Source: Liriodendron chinense
Lineage: Eukaryota > Streptophyta > Magnoliopsida > Magnoliales > Magnoliaceae
Reading direction: 5' to 3'
Assembly: GCA_003013855.2 (NCBI GenBank)
Contig: ML058433.1
Location: forward strand, 9,237,966-9,301,965
DNA length: 64,000 bases
The position numbers and the translations under genes are program-made. This document shows, piece after piece, positions 47,201-59,825 of the stretch. Under the pieces are notes generated by a model that saw nothing but the letters and a program-made list of their open reading frames with translations, did no database searches and had not been told where the DNA came from. Numbering within the stretch: position 1 is the stretch's first letter; every line of letters starts with the position of its first letter.

Positions 47201-50200
47201 AGAGCCTGTAAATTGAAAAAGTGTGAACATGGTTACCATTGAACCAGGTATACACGCGGAAAAGGTAATATTTGACCAATCTTTTTATATAATGTCACAA
47301 CACCGCAAGCTATTATTTATATCGGCGTGTATAAATGGATGTCCTATTCCTCTCATCATGGCCGACAATGGGGCAGCGGTTAACATCTTGCCAAGAAATA
47401 TGTTAAGAAAATTGGGAAAAATGTATGCAAATATGATCGCTATAGAAGTAATAGTCACCAATTTCATGGGTGATGTGACAAATGTTAAAGGTATTCTACT
47501 AATCGAATTAACAGTAGGAACTAAAAAAGTACTGATAGCATTCTTCATAGTACCATCAACTTCAAGTTACAATGCTCTCCTCGGATGAGATTGAATTCAT
47601 GCAAATTATTATATCCCATCGTCTCTACATCAATTCCTTATTTTTTTTGGAATAAGGGGAAGGTTAAATGGTATTAGTCGGCAATAAGCCATTCCGTACC
47701 GAATTGAACACAACCGAAGCTTATTTTTATGAAAATGAAGTTGGGTCGATGATTTTCACAAGCCGAGATCAACTTGGCCGACGAATGGGGATTACAACGT
47801 AAAAAAAATCCTCTGATTAAGGTAAAAGATTGAAGCATAGTTGCCAGTAAGGAATTAGTCATGCCGAAAGCACTTGTTGTATTCCGGCCAGGATAGTCTT
47901 ACATTGTTGAAGAGTCGCTATGAATAAGGCCTTAAAGAAAAAAAGAAAAAAGAAATAACCGAAGTAACAGCCTGGTTTACGAAACTCAAACAAGCATGGG
48001 ACAAATTTGAATTAGAGAATGGTTGTTTCATCAACATAGTTGAGTGTTTACTAGAACACAAAGAGATTGCTGAAGAAAGCATATTCTTCGAAGAGTTGGA
48101 AGCAGCACCTGCAAAGTTAGATGACTTGAAAGTGAATGTTCAAGACTCATTCGTAGAAGTTAATTTAGGAATGAACCAATGTTCAAAACAATGTATATTA
48201 GTGAGTGTTTGTTGCTTGAAGAATTCTAGCTAATAGTCGAACTTCTGTTCAAATGTAAAGACTGCTTTGCTTGGGATTACCATGAGATGTCGGGTCTAGA
48301 TTGAAAATTAGTCCAACATCGGTTGTTAATAAAAGAAGGTTTCAAACTGATCAAGTAGCCCCAAAGGATGACTATGGAAGTCACGACTAAAGTGAAAGAA
48401 GAAGTCAAGCGATTACTAAAGGCCGACTTCATTCAACCAATTAGGTATTCCGAATAGATCTTTAATATACTCCTAGTGGTAAAAAAACTGAAAAAATAAG
48501 AGTTTGCATTGATTTCAGAAATCTGAATTATGCAACTCCAAAGGATGAATATCCTTTGTCGGCTATCGATTAGTTGATAGATCGAGCAACGGGTCATAGA
48601 ATAATATCATTCATGGATGGTCATCCATAGCTATAACCAAATCTATATTGCAAAAAATGATGTTGCAAAGACAACTTTTAGGTGTCTTGGGGCTATTGGT
48701 ACATATTTGGAAAGTAATGTCGTTTGGACTCAAGAATGCTGAAGCAACTTGTCAAAGAGCCATGAATGCTATTTTTCATGATATGATCAGCCAGACATTA
48801 GAAGTATATATTGATGATGTGGTCATCAAATCATTTGATTTGGCGATCATCTTTTTCATTTACGCCGAGCCTTTGAGCATATGAGAACACACAAACTGAA
48901 AATGAATCCCTTAAAATGTGCATTCAGCAAATTTGTAGGATTTTTTTTAGGTTTCTTAATGCATCAAAGGGGTATCAAAGTTCATCAAAACAAAACTCGA
49001 GCAATTATCAAGGCCTAACCTCCAAGAAACAAAAAGGAATCATAAAGGTTTCTTAAATAGGTAAATTACTTACGCGGATTCATTTCAAATTTAGTAAGAA
49101 AAACTAATGCATTTTCTCCACTCATTAAGTTAAAAGAAGGAGAAGCGTTCGTCTGAGAAGAGTGTCACGGGCAGCCTTTCAACAAGATAAAAGAATATCT
49201 AACAAAGCTAACAGTGTAATCCCACCACATAAAGACAAATCTCTTCGAATGTACATATCCGTAGTCGAGGCATTAATTAGAGTGTTGTTGGCACAAGAGA
49301 ACGATGATCGAAAGAAGTTATTTATTATCTAAGTAGACGTTTGAACGATTTCGAAACTTGGTATTCACTGTTTAAAAGTTATGTTTGTCGTTGTACTTCA
49401 CAACTATCAAACTATGACATTACTTTATGTTCAATGTTGTCTATGTAATTGCCTCTACCGATCTAATAAAATACATGTTGACTCAGCCTATATTAATATG
49501 CCGAATTGAAAAAAGGATTCTCACTTTATTTGAATTTAATTTTAATTGTATATTTAAAAGTTGTGAAAGGATAAGTAATAGCCAATTGTTTAGCCGATCA
49601 CCCGGCTAAAAATAATGGCTCACTCCCTCAAGAAGTAGTTGAGATATGTCATGTTAATTATTTTCCATCTTGGAACCTAACTTTTGATGGTTAAAAAAAT
49701 AGACCAATCGACTGGAGCTGGAATTATCATTACGTCTCCTACCGGTGAAAGGTAAGAGTAGTGTTTCAGGTAGAATTCTATTGCACAAATAATTAGGCCG
49801 AATATGAAGCTTTAATACTCAACTTAGATATGTTACATGAATTTAAAGTCTAAAATGTTGAAGTATACGACGATTTTCAGTTGGTCAAAAATCAGATCAA
49901 TGGGACTAATAAATGTATGAATGACAATTTAATCTCATATTTAATTACAACAAAAAACTGATGCGCTACTTTGAGGATGTCACGGTAAGCTATATACTAA
50001 GAGAAAAAAACACTGATGCCAACGTAATGGCACAATTATCTTCTGGGTTAAGACTCCTAAAAGGGATAGTGATAAAAATGACCCTTACCATCGATAAAAG
50101 AAGGGAAGTCCCGTGTAAGAGTATTCAATGCGAGCACAGTGGATCTACCTGATTGGCAAACGCCAATATTTTAATTTTTGAATAATCCAAGCATGAAGGT

Positions 50201-51430
50201 TGATTGAAAGATCAAATGAACTACAACCAACTATCTTATGATAAATGATGAATTATTTTAAAAAGGCTACGATGGCACACTCTTAAAATGTGTATAGTTG
50301 GTTGAAGCTTTAAGAGTAATTGGTGAAGCTCATAAAGCATATGTGGGTCTCACCAAGGCATGGAAGAAAGCTTAAGATGTTAGTTCGGCGATATAGCTAC
50401 TGTCGGCCGGACATGACCAACATGTGTATAAAGTATGCAAAGGGATGTCAACCTTGCCAAAGACATGGTCCTGTGCAACACTTGTAGCAACAATAGAGTT
50501 ACATCCTATCATAAAACCATGGCCTTTCCGTGGCTAGGACATGGATTTAATCGGTATGATATGTCTTCCGTCTTCAAATGGGCATAGATTCGTTATAGTG
50601 GCTATAGACTACTTCAATAAATGGGTAGAAGTCAAACCAATGAGAGAAGTTAAGCATGCCGACATGATTACATTCATATAGGAGCATATCATTCATAAGT
50701 TCGACATTCCTGAGTCTATTACGGTAGATAATGTGATATCATTCAATGTGGCCTAGGTGAAAGCGTTTGTCGAAGAATTTAAGATTAAGTTGTTGAACTA
50801 TTCGTTGTATTATGCACAGGCGAATGGTCAAGAAGAATCTATAAATAAGATTCTTAAAAACATCATCAGAAAAATAATAGAAGATAATCCACGTGCATGA
50901 CACCTGAACTTATCTAAAGCACTTTGGGTTTACTGAAATTCATCTAGGACTGGGACACGAGTAACTCCATTTGCGCCAACATACGACCATGATGCGGTGC
51001 TACCAATGGAGATAACAGTTACATCTCTAAGAGTGGCATTCCAGAACAATCTCACTCTTGAAGAATTTACAGAAGCTATGCTGATGGAGTTGGAAGAATT
51101 GGATGAAGTTCGATTAAAAACCTTAGATGTTTTGAAGTGTAATAAGGAGAGAATAGGCGGAGTTTATAATACGAAAGTAGGAGGCAAACATTTTTCTGAA
51201 GGAGTAATAGTCTAAAAAGTGGTTCTGCCGATTGGTGCTAGAAATGACGAATTCGACAAATGGTCACCTACATTGGATGTTATTTACATCATCCACAAGT
51301 GTTGAGGATGAGCATACATTCTACAAGATCTAGATGGTAATATCGATAAGCCTTCCGCTAACGGCCGGTACCTAAAGAAGTTCACTCTCTCGATGTGGGA
51401 GAGTGACATGCCAAAAGGTTTGAGGAAATA
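44212..51430 (+). mobile_element. Decayed Tat-type Ty3/gypsy retrotransposon
   Basis: Domains appear in gag-pol order. Gag spans 44437-45741 (for example the frame 45171-45506 with FKKAKNKCWIF and RVTRHEWL). Protease is 47223-47588 with ADNGAAVNILP. Reverse transcriptase is about 48360-48850, with KNAEATCQRAMNAIFHD and YIDDVV. RNase H debris follows, then integrase at about 50330-51000 (HRFVIVAIDYFNKWVE, ITVDNVISF) and an integrase tail at 50997-51215. Protease and integrase wording match the Tat lineage. Stop codons, mostly changes at CAG, TGG or CGA codons, occur every few tens of residues, so it is old and dead. A LINE fragment interrupts gag. Confidence 0.85.
45772..46134 (-). mobile_element. 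5'-truncated LINE (L1-type) inserted in the Tat gag
   Basis: The insert 45778-46128 has a terminal poly-T on the + strand, which is the poly(A) tail of a minus-strand LINE. The short flanking repeat ATAGAT (45772-45777 and 46129-46134) looks like a target duplication. The minus-strand translation includes VIWVECNNIFFTSKSSSAAG, typical of the zinc-binding C-terminus of plant L1 reverse transcriptase proteins. Tat gag coding resumes after it with a YCK*HGTQ finger-like motif. Confidence 0.8.
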
Positions 51431-51639
51431 AAAAAGAGATTTGGCCATAATGTCCGGCCGAACCTCATATGCAAAAAGGAAAGGACATTAAAACATTTAA
51501 CCAACAAATAGAAGGTCGAGTGATAGCTCTTTTATTTTCCCTTTAAAATAAGAAAAGTTACTATTTCAAAATTATACAAAAAAGATTATAACCTAAGTTG
51601 GTTGGTTTCGGAGCTACTTGTATCGACAGACACAGTCAG

Positions 51640-54600
51640 CCATAGTCTTACCCACTATAGTTCCACTGATCTTCCCAAACAGAAGCTTCAATAGAGCGTT
51701 GTTTGAAAAGGGCAATTGCATTGGCAAAGCGATCGGTGGCTCCTTCAAAGCGCATTTCTGCATTGGCCAGAGTCGCATCTGTTAACAATTTCTGATGCTT
51801 GGCCGATTGAAGTTGAGTCTCTGCTTCTGCAACGCTATCAACCAACTTTGCAAGGAGGCCTTCGTCCCTTAAACAATGTTGTAGTTCAAAGTACTGATTG
51901 GATAAATTGTGAACGGAGGTTCGAGCATTTAGATTTTCTATGTAGAGGGCCTTTAAGGCAGTGCGCTCTGCATCATGAGCTAATTGTAACCGATTAAGTT
52001 TTCATCAAGCAGTCCGACGAGCTTTCAACCATTGGTTCGCTAAATCGCGGATATGCCGAGCCTCACCATATTCATGGAGGTTGGTTCACACCTTGCGTAG
52101 AGTATCCGCATAGGCTCAGTAAAGTGGCTTGACGACTCGAATGGTTGGAGTGCCTGGAGATGCAAAGGGATTTCTTCGACTATATCTGCATGATGTAAGA
52201 ATGGTAGACTAAACTAAAAAATGGATTCTATGAGAATGCAGGCTGAAGAAACTGCAATGAAGGCCATTTATAAAAGGACTTGAAGATGCGAAATTGAAGG
52301 GATGAAGAGCCTAAGTGGCTATTTATAAACCAAATTCTAGGAGATAATCCCGCATTTAATGCAACATGCCTACAAATAATGGCTTGTAGAGCAGCATTTG
52401 AGAATACTATCTTCAAATGCTCACAGAAGATGAAGGGTTCTAATTAGTACAGGTATTCAATAAGATTAAAGTGTAGTCGGAAGGCCATTTATAAGTCTAG
52501 AAAAGGATGGGCACGATGTCGCATTTAATATGGCATAGCTAAAGATAGAAGAATGTGTGACGACGTTTAGTTTCACAAAGATGCCTTCCTCAAATACCCA
52601 TTGAAATCAAAGAGTTTATGGGTAATACAGAGATTTTTTACCAATATAAATAACTCTGATGAGAGTAACGCAAGTATTCAGTTCCAATGGTCGATTAGAA
52701 TAAAAAAAGAAAAAGTACATATATTCAAAAAAGCATAAATGACTTTGTACATCGAAACGGAAAGCTTTTGTACAAACAAAAGAAATGTAGAGTATAGAAA
52801 AGAAAATATATAATTTAATTCGGCTAATCCAGGAGCACTTCATATCATGAAATGCATTTGGTCATCATTTCCTCCACTTCTAGTTTGTGATCAGTCCATC
52901 GAGGTAGTTCACCATTCTGTTGCTCAAGATAAACTCGCATCTCTGTTAGAGATAATCTTGTTTGGTCGAGGGTAGTCTTCATCTAGTCTCATTTGTTAGA
53001 GACAAATTGCAGTTCACGACGAGTTATGTGAAGTTAGGATCTCATTCCACGAAGGCGATCTCCCAAGTCGGCAAAACGATTATTTTTCTAAGCCTCTTGC
53101 TTGAGTTCTCTCCTAAGTCGCCAAAGATCTCTTACATGACACCAAGCATCTTTGTATGCAAAACGAGCTAATGGAAGAGAACTCTGAAGGTTAGGGTATG
53201 CGAGCTCCATTTGCTCAAGTCGAGCCCTTGAAGTCTCTATATCTTCGATCCATTGAGTCACAAGATCATGGAAAAATACAGCTTGACCAAAGTCTTCTAG
53301 AACGACTTGAAGTGTTTAAAGAATGGCTGCATAGGTTCGGACATAGTTATCTCGAATTAGCATCGACTCTAATACGAGAAGGTGTGTCACAATCTCTTCT
53401 TCTGTTTTTGGCACATGAAGAAATAGTAAGTCGGATTAAAAAATGACAATTATGAAAAGACTAATGGGGTTAACTACATCTAAAGCCAGAGTTGGAAGAA
53501 AAGGTAGTTCAAGAGTTAGCAGATAAAGAAGATTGAGTACAAATGAAAGAAGGTCAAAGGCAACGAGCTATTTATAATTATTAAGGAAAATGAGCACATT
53601 TATGCATCATGATGATATGCTTGCATATGGTAGCTGCATGACGATAGTTAACTTCTCATAAGCGGCTTTCTCGGACCTCAACAAGCACGTCTAGAAACTG
53701 GATGATTCCAATATGCAAAACAATTAATGTAGGAAATGATAGTTTTGATGTGATGTGTCAGGTAATTGCATCATGAAAAATCATCAAAGCCTAAGGCCAA
53801 ATTAACACACGACCAATATCATCCTTATGCAGTATGAGAGGAAAATATCCTTGACCGATATATGGCCAAAAGTTTCTACAAAAAACATAAAAGATAGTCG
53901 ATTCAATGGTTATCATGTCCATAGTATGTCCATAAGTTCATAAAGATAAAGATAAGTCGGCTTAACAAGGCTGAAGACGTTTCCTCAATCAGCCGAAGGA
54001 TCGTTGCCGAGAGAGCCATGTTTGGCTTTAAGTTCAGCGTATTGCCCCAGAGTCTACTCCACAGACTTATCTTGGGTAACCCAATTTTCCTTCCACAAAT
54101 TCTTGTCCTCATAGACTGCATCAAGGAAATCGATCACAATTTCTATTCAACCTCATCAGTCAACTCTTTGTGCTTCATCACCATGGCCTAATATTTGGCA
54201 AAGCTAGCACTGATAATCTGTTGAAGATGACGGGAGTTAACAACGTCCAAAGCAGAAAAAGACGTTCCCCCTAGTGAATGTCCCCGTCAAAGTCATCTCG
54301 GTCGCACCAACAAACTTTTAATTGGCTCCTAGCATGCTAATATTGATAACTGCGAATGAGGGCTTGGGTACAGGCTTGGTCATACTTTGTCAACAAAATG
54401 TCTGCTTCTTGCATAGAAAAGTCTTTTTTTAGCCAAAATCTTCCCCAAGCGATCATGCTCATGGCTAGCGTAGTCATATTCCTGAAATAACTCGTAGACT
54501 AACTCTAAAGACTACAAAATCTCCTACAAAACAAGGTTAATGGAAACAGAGCCTGTTAGTCCCGAAACTAAAGGAAAAAAATTGTATACTTCTTCATGGT

Positions 54601-54735
54601 CGCCTATATCTTTCAAGTCCTAGGCTAGTAAGGTGGTTAATAGAGTAATAGCCTGAGTATAGGGAGGAGACTTAAGAGGCTCATTTGGGACTCCGTTGCT
54701 GCTGGTTGGATGATTTCTCAAAGAAGGGGACATGT
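51640..54735 (-). pseudogene. Antisense coiled-coil coding blocks behind the Tat pol (possible extra gene)
   Basis: On the minus strand, 51845-51648 encodes an alanine-, glutamate- and glutamine-rich helix beginning MVDSVAEAETQLQSAKHQKL. Two more blocks, about 53470-52850 and 54735-53985, have similar helical composition but many stops. The last begins MSPSLRNHPTSSN. Coiled-coil extensions are common in the antisense plant mobile domain genes of Tat elements, and the position fits, but I found no plant mobile domain core. Introns could not be placed. Confidence 0.35.
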
Positions 54736-55499
54736 TGGTACTTGGGTAAAGGATTGAGAGTTTGCGTGTAGCTGGCAATTACTGGAGTGCAAGTATTTAT
54801 AAGCTACAAGGAAGGATCAATCGTGGCAACTCAAGTACCCATCACCAGTGGTTTTGGAAAAAAGTGCATGGCAGGAACAATTGTTTATTCTCCTTGATCG
54901 CATGAATGCCACATGGTATAACCGTTATTTTGAATTTTAAAGGAAGTTGCATCCTCACTTGAACGATTACCTTAGGAAACAGAGATAACATTCCAAGAAA
55001 ACCAGATTAAGGGTAAACAGTGTTTTTGTTTCTGAAGGCATTCTCTGAGTAAAATCAATCTGGGGTCTTTGAGCAATATCATAAGGACCAGGTAATACAT
55101 TGGTTTGACAAAATATAAATCATACAAAGAAGATCCAAAGCAATAGAGATAATGTTGATTTCATTCAGCATGGTGAGGTACAACTGACAAAATACAAAAT
55201 AGATTACAAAAAGTACAAGCCAAAAAGCAGTCTTCGTCGGTGGATGATTGAAGCTACAAAACTTTTGTCAAAGCCCCCTTGCTGAATTGGAACCACCTGC
55301 TGCCATGGTCCATTCCTAAAAACAGAAGAAGTTGCCAATCTTGAGGGCTCTATGAATATTAAGATAACCTATGCCTAAGTCTAGGGATCCACCTTTACTT
55401 GGATGGTCCGCTGGCAAGGAAACCTTAAACAAGGGTCTCTGCCGTTAACCATGATTGGTCAAGGGAACCATAAAGATGACTTGAAGAGGACATGAACAC
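54736..55499. other. Spacer between Tat and copia relics
   Basis: No gene or repeat could be supported; the end of the Tat element may lie here, but no LTR match to 43800-44211 was found. Confidence 0.35.
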
Positions 55500-55944
55500 T
55501 ACCATTTGCAAATGAACGTCACGACCTGACCTTCTCTCTCTCTTCGATCTCCCTCTCTCTCTTCTCTCTATCTTTTCTTCTTTTTCTTTCTCCCTCTATT
55601 GCTCGGGAACGTGTGAGATGTTAAGTTAATCTAATTCCGCATCAACATGTACTTATATAACACTAATACCTGAAATTAAAAAAAAATAGTAAATTGCGCA
55701 AAGCAGTCGCTTGGCTGTCGGTCACTCGACAACGGCCAAAACTATCCAAAGAAGAACTGAGAAAATGCTCAAAATTTCGGTCGCTCGAACTCCCAACTAT
55801 CGGTTGCCCGATACTATCCGAAATAGTCCAGCGAGCAATTGACCCATCTTGGGGAATTTTAGTCGCTTGGCCCAACCTAGTTAGTCACCCAATGACCCCC
55901 GATCTACACTTCTCTCCTCACTCCTGAGGAGGAACACTCCAACA
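55500..55944 (-). repeat. 3' LTR of the antisense copia relic
   Basis: It begins TGTTGGAGTG at 55944 directly after the polypurine tract and contains TATATAAG (minus, 55659-55652) followed by a GA-rich leader. The far end near 55500 is an estimate, because no second LTR is available to compare. Confidence 0.6.
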
Positions 55945-58560
55945 AATCCCCCCCTTCTGACTTAGGAGGAGGGTTTCACCGTCTTCAAGCCTATTAGGAT
56001 TTTACAAGCCTCGAATCTGCCCTTGGCCAATGCATTGGTCATCACGTCTGACCTATTATCATTCATATGTATCTTCTCAAGTTGTAGCACCTTGTTCTCC
56101 AATATATCCCTGATTCAGTGATATCGAACTTCTATGTTCTTTGACTTAGAATGCTGGCTTGGATTCTTGCTCAAGTGTATCACAATTTGGCTATCACAAT
56201 AGACCACGTGCTTATCTTGCTTCAAGCTAAGTTCTTAGGAACCTCTTCATCTAAAGCATCTCATTGCATGTTTCTGTGACTGTGATATACTCAGCCTCTA
56301 TCGTAGACAATGTCACACACTTCTGTAGCTTGCTCTGCCATGAGACTCCCCATGCAAATGTGAACACATACCCTGATGTAACCTTTTGAAGTCTATGTCA
56401 CCTACCATATCTGTATTTGTGTATCCCTCTAACACAGGTTTCCCTTCATAGAATCATATAATCAATTTTGAAGAGCTCCTTAAATACCGTAGTATCCACT
56501 TACTATTGTTAGTGCTCTTTGCCAGGATTGGCAAGATATCGGCTCACCACGCCAACCACATATGCTATGTCTGGGCGTGTACACACTATATCATATATTA
56601 AACTTCATATTGTTAAAGCATAGGGTATCTTCTACATCTCTTCCAACTCTTCTTTGGTCTTGGGATACTGCATATCACTCAATTTGAAGTGACCATCGAG
56701 TGAAGAATTGACCAGCTTCACTGTTTTCATATTAAACTTGTCTATGATCTTTTTAACATACTGCTCTTGTGACAATCATAGCTTCCTATTGCTTCTTTCA
56801 CGGGTGATTTCTATTCCTAGAATTTGTCTAGCCGGGCCCAAGTCTTTTATTGCAAAAGACTTGTCCAACTCCTGTTTCAGCTTGTCATGCATTCTTTTAG
56901 ATATATTTTCCCATGATGAGCATGTTATCAACATACAACAAAAGGCTGAGAAAATCACCACCGAGAACCTTCGCATGAATACACAGTGGTCTAACTCTAT
57001 TATATCGTACCTATGCTTCGACATGAACGAGTCGAACTTCTTGTATCATTGCCTCGAAGCTTGCTTCAACTCATACAAGTTCTTCTTCAACTTACACACC
57101 ATGTGCTCCTTTACGTTTATTTCGAAACCTTATGGCTGTTCATATATATCTCTTCTTCTAGATCCCCATGGAGAAACGTTATTTTAACATCTAGCTGTTC
57201 CATCTCCAGGTCCATACTAGTAGTCAAACCAAGCAACACCCATATGGATGTCATCTTCACCACCGATGAGAATATCTCATCGAAACCAACCCCATTTTTT
57301 TTGTCCAAAGCCTTTCACTACGAGTATGGCCTTGAACCTCGGATGTGAGCTTTTTTATTCTTCCTTATTTCTGAACACTCACTTATTGCTCATAGCTTTC
57401 TTTCCCTTATGCAGTTTCAGCAACTAGTATGTGTGGTTCTTATACAAGGATTTCATCTCCTCTTGCATAGCTTCCAACCACTCAGTCTTATACACATTGG
57501 ATAAGGCTTAGTGTAGTCCTCTGGCTCACCACCATCGATAAGCATAATGTACTCATGGGTTGAGCACCTCTTGGATGGTTGTCTCTCCTTAGATGACCTC
57601 CTCACTTGTGGCCCAACAGGTGGATTAAGTGGGGATTGCTCCCCCATTTCATCTGTTGTAGGAATGCATCATCTCTTGCACCATGCTACATTCCCCCATC
57701 ATCAGGCACCATGGAAAGAGTGATCAGATCCGTGTCAACTAGTTCGCCTGAATTGGGTTGTGTCTTCTCTACTTTATTAATATCCTCAATACATTAATCT
57801 TTAAAGAAAATCATATCTCTACTTTTGACAAGCTTCTTCTCTACCAGATCCCACAATATGTAGCCGAACTTCTCGTCTACATACCTCACAAACACGCGAT
57901 GTCTGATTTTCGTATCTAGCTTGTACCTCTTGTCTCTTGGAACATGAATGGATGTCTGACATCCAAATACCCTAAGATGACTGTACGATACATCTTGTCC
58001 AGTTCACACATTCTCAAGAACCTCCCTATTCAATGGAGCCGAAGGAGACCTATTTATCTAATATACAGTTGTAAGCATTGCTTATTGGCGACATACATAG
58101 TGTCTGCATGGAGTATTGTCTGCGTGGAGTAATGTAATATGACACTCTGATGTCGACCACCCAATCTGAATCCCGACACGTAACAATGAAAAACTCATTA
58201 TGTCAAGCTGAGAGTATCACAATTATATCGCCATCGGAGGCAACTGTAGTAGACTCTATCTCTTGCCACTACTAGAACGAGTTTCAGTAGTGACTCATCT
58301 TGCTACAATTCTAGCACTTTTTTCCTGGACTTCGACTTGCCTCTAGATTTATCACGGTTATTACCGCCATTCCTCTGCTTTTCTCTCCCCCGTTCTTCTG
58401 ACACCAAGGCCTCTTGCTAAAATGACCCCTGAGATTTTCTCCTTATCTCCTCATTGAGAAGACTTATAACTTGATCCATGGACACATTCCCTTCAGGTGT
58501 GGAGTTACTCAGAGAGATAACTAATGTCTCCCAACTATTAAGAAATTGGAAAGTAGCAAT
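55500..58560 (-). mobile_element. Antisense Ty1/copia retrotransposon relic
   Basis: On the minus strand, gag zinc-knuckle debris (about 58560-58260) is followed by the integrase tail (58140-57800), a linker reading RRSSKERQPSKRCSTHEY (57647-57453), and reverse transcriptase (57308-56776, with EQLDVKITFLHGDLEEEIYM and LGPARQILGIEITRERSN). RNase H runs to about 56000. A polypurine tract AGAAGGGGGGGATT (55958-55945) then abuts an LTR starting TGTTGGAGTG at 55944, with TATA at 55659-55652. Most of integrase is missing between gag and the tail. There are many stops and shifts, so it is inactive. Confidence 0.85.
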
Positions 58561-58691
58561 CTTTTTTTTCTTTTACAAGCTCTCACAACCCCCACCCACA
58601 CCAAATGGGTGGGCACTTAGAACCCATCATCTGTGTTGAAATATAGCCTGTCTACTACTGAGCCATGGAATGGGACATTGGAAAGTACCAA
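58545..58691 (-). mobile_element. tRNA-derived SINE with 15 bp target duplication
   Basis: The element 58560-58676 lies between ATTGGAAAGTAGCAA (58545-58559) and ATTGGAAAGTACCAA (58677-58691), a 15 bp duplication with one change. On the minus strand it has box A-like TGGCTCAGTAGT, box B-like GGGTTCTAAGTGCC, and an A-rich 3' tail, all in the expected order. It is 117 bp long and non-coding, and inserted next to the copia gag debris. Confidence 0.85.
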
Positions 58692-59300
58692 CCTAATGGC
58701 CTCTGTTTGGAATACATGATTAAATGGTATTGAATATTTGAATTGTGCTGGGTGGAATTTACACCATTATTGCAGTGATCATGTCTGGAAATACCATGGT
58801 ATTTTGACTATCTAATCCCATGTTTGTTTGAGATGAAATACTTCCTTTGGGAAAAACATTGTATCAAGTGAACCTGTGTTTAGTGGACCATCAAATTGTA
58901 ATCAATGTACCAGATTTCACAACTAATGCCGATCATGTAGTATGCATATGCAACTAATTATAATGTGTAAAGGATACATATGGATGGATGGCGTGGATAA
59001 AACACATGTATCAATGTGGGGCGGACAGATGTGGTAAGTAGATTTCAAAATCCACTAGAAATCACACACGGCATTCCCTCCGGGCCTGGATGATATGACA
59101 CCTGATGATTAATCCAATCCTTCCCATCTACATTGGATTAAATGCAATTCCATACCAACTAATCCCACGTTACCACATATAGGTATAATTTTTGCATGTA
59201 TCAAGTGCAACATTCAAGACAATAGATCAAAAAAGGAGCAAGGTTCGTGCACTCATCAGGTAGGCCTCTACTTATAAGAAAGAAATGCATGGGAAGAAAC
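58692..59300. other. MITE debris upstream of the actin 3' end
   Basis: Phrases typical of the local MITE families (CTCTGTTTGGAATAC at about 58700; GGATGGATGGCGTGGATAAAACACATG at about 58980, quoted in part as GGATAAAACACATG) are seen, but no element boundary can be fixed. No gene. Confidence 0.4.
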
Positions 59301-59748
59301 TGACCGTCCACGTTAACGATCAAGATATTGCAGAACAGATACTAGAGCATAGCAGCTATTTCCGGGAGGTAGGACCCACAGGATTTTTGAGAAATAAGGA
59401 TCGAGGAGAGAATCCAGGAAAAAAGTAATCTCACAGCATTTTTCTTAAATGAAACGGATACTTATTTGATTTTCATTGCACATCTAAAGACTAAAAAGAA
59501 TCCAAATAAAAATCCAAACCAAAAGCAAAATATTAATAAGGTTTCTTCCCCAAAGATTACACAATTCTCACATCTTTTTCAACAGAAATTCAATAATGAA
59601 AAAATGGGCTACCGATTTCCATCGCTTGAAATTCAAAAGGCCAACACGACATCGAAATGCTAAAAGAAGGAAAAAAAAAGATGATGAAAAAACAAAAGCA
59701 AGCAAGCCAAGCAGCAGCGTTTCCTCACATTATAAAAATAAATACGCC

Positions 59749-59754
<6 letters not shown>

Positions 59755-59792
<38 letters not shown>
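59755..59792. repeat. (CT)n microsatellite in the actin 3' untranslated region
   Basis: About 38 bp of CT repeats, 34 bp beyond the actin stop codon in the direction of transcription (GA on the transcript strand). Confidence 0.9.
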
Positions 59793-59793
<1 letters not shown>

Positions 59794-59825
59794 ATCAAGC
59801 CTCCTGCTCTCAGACAATCAGACAA

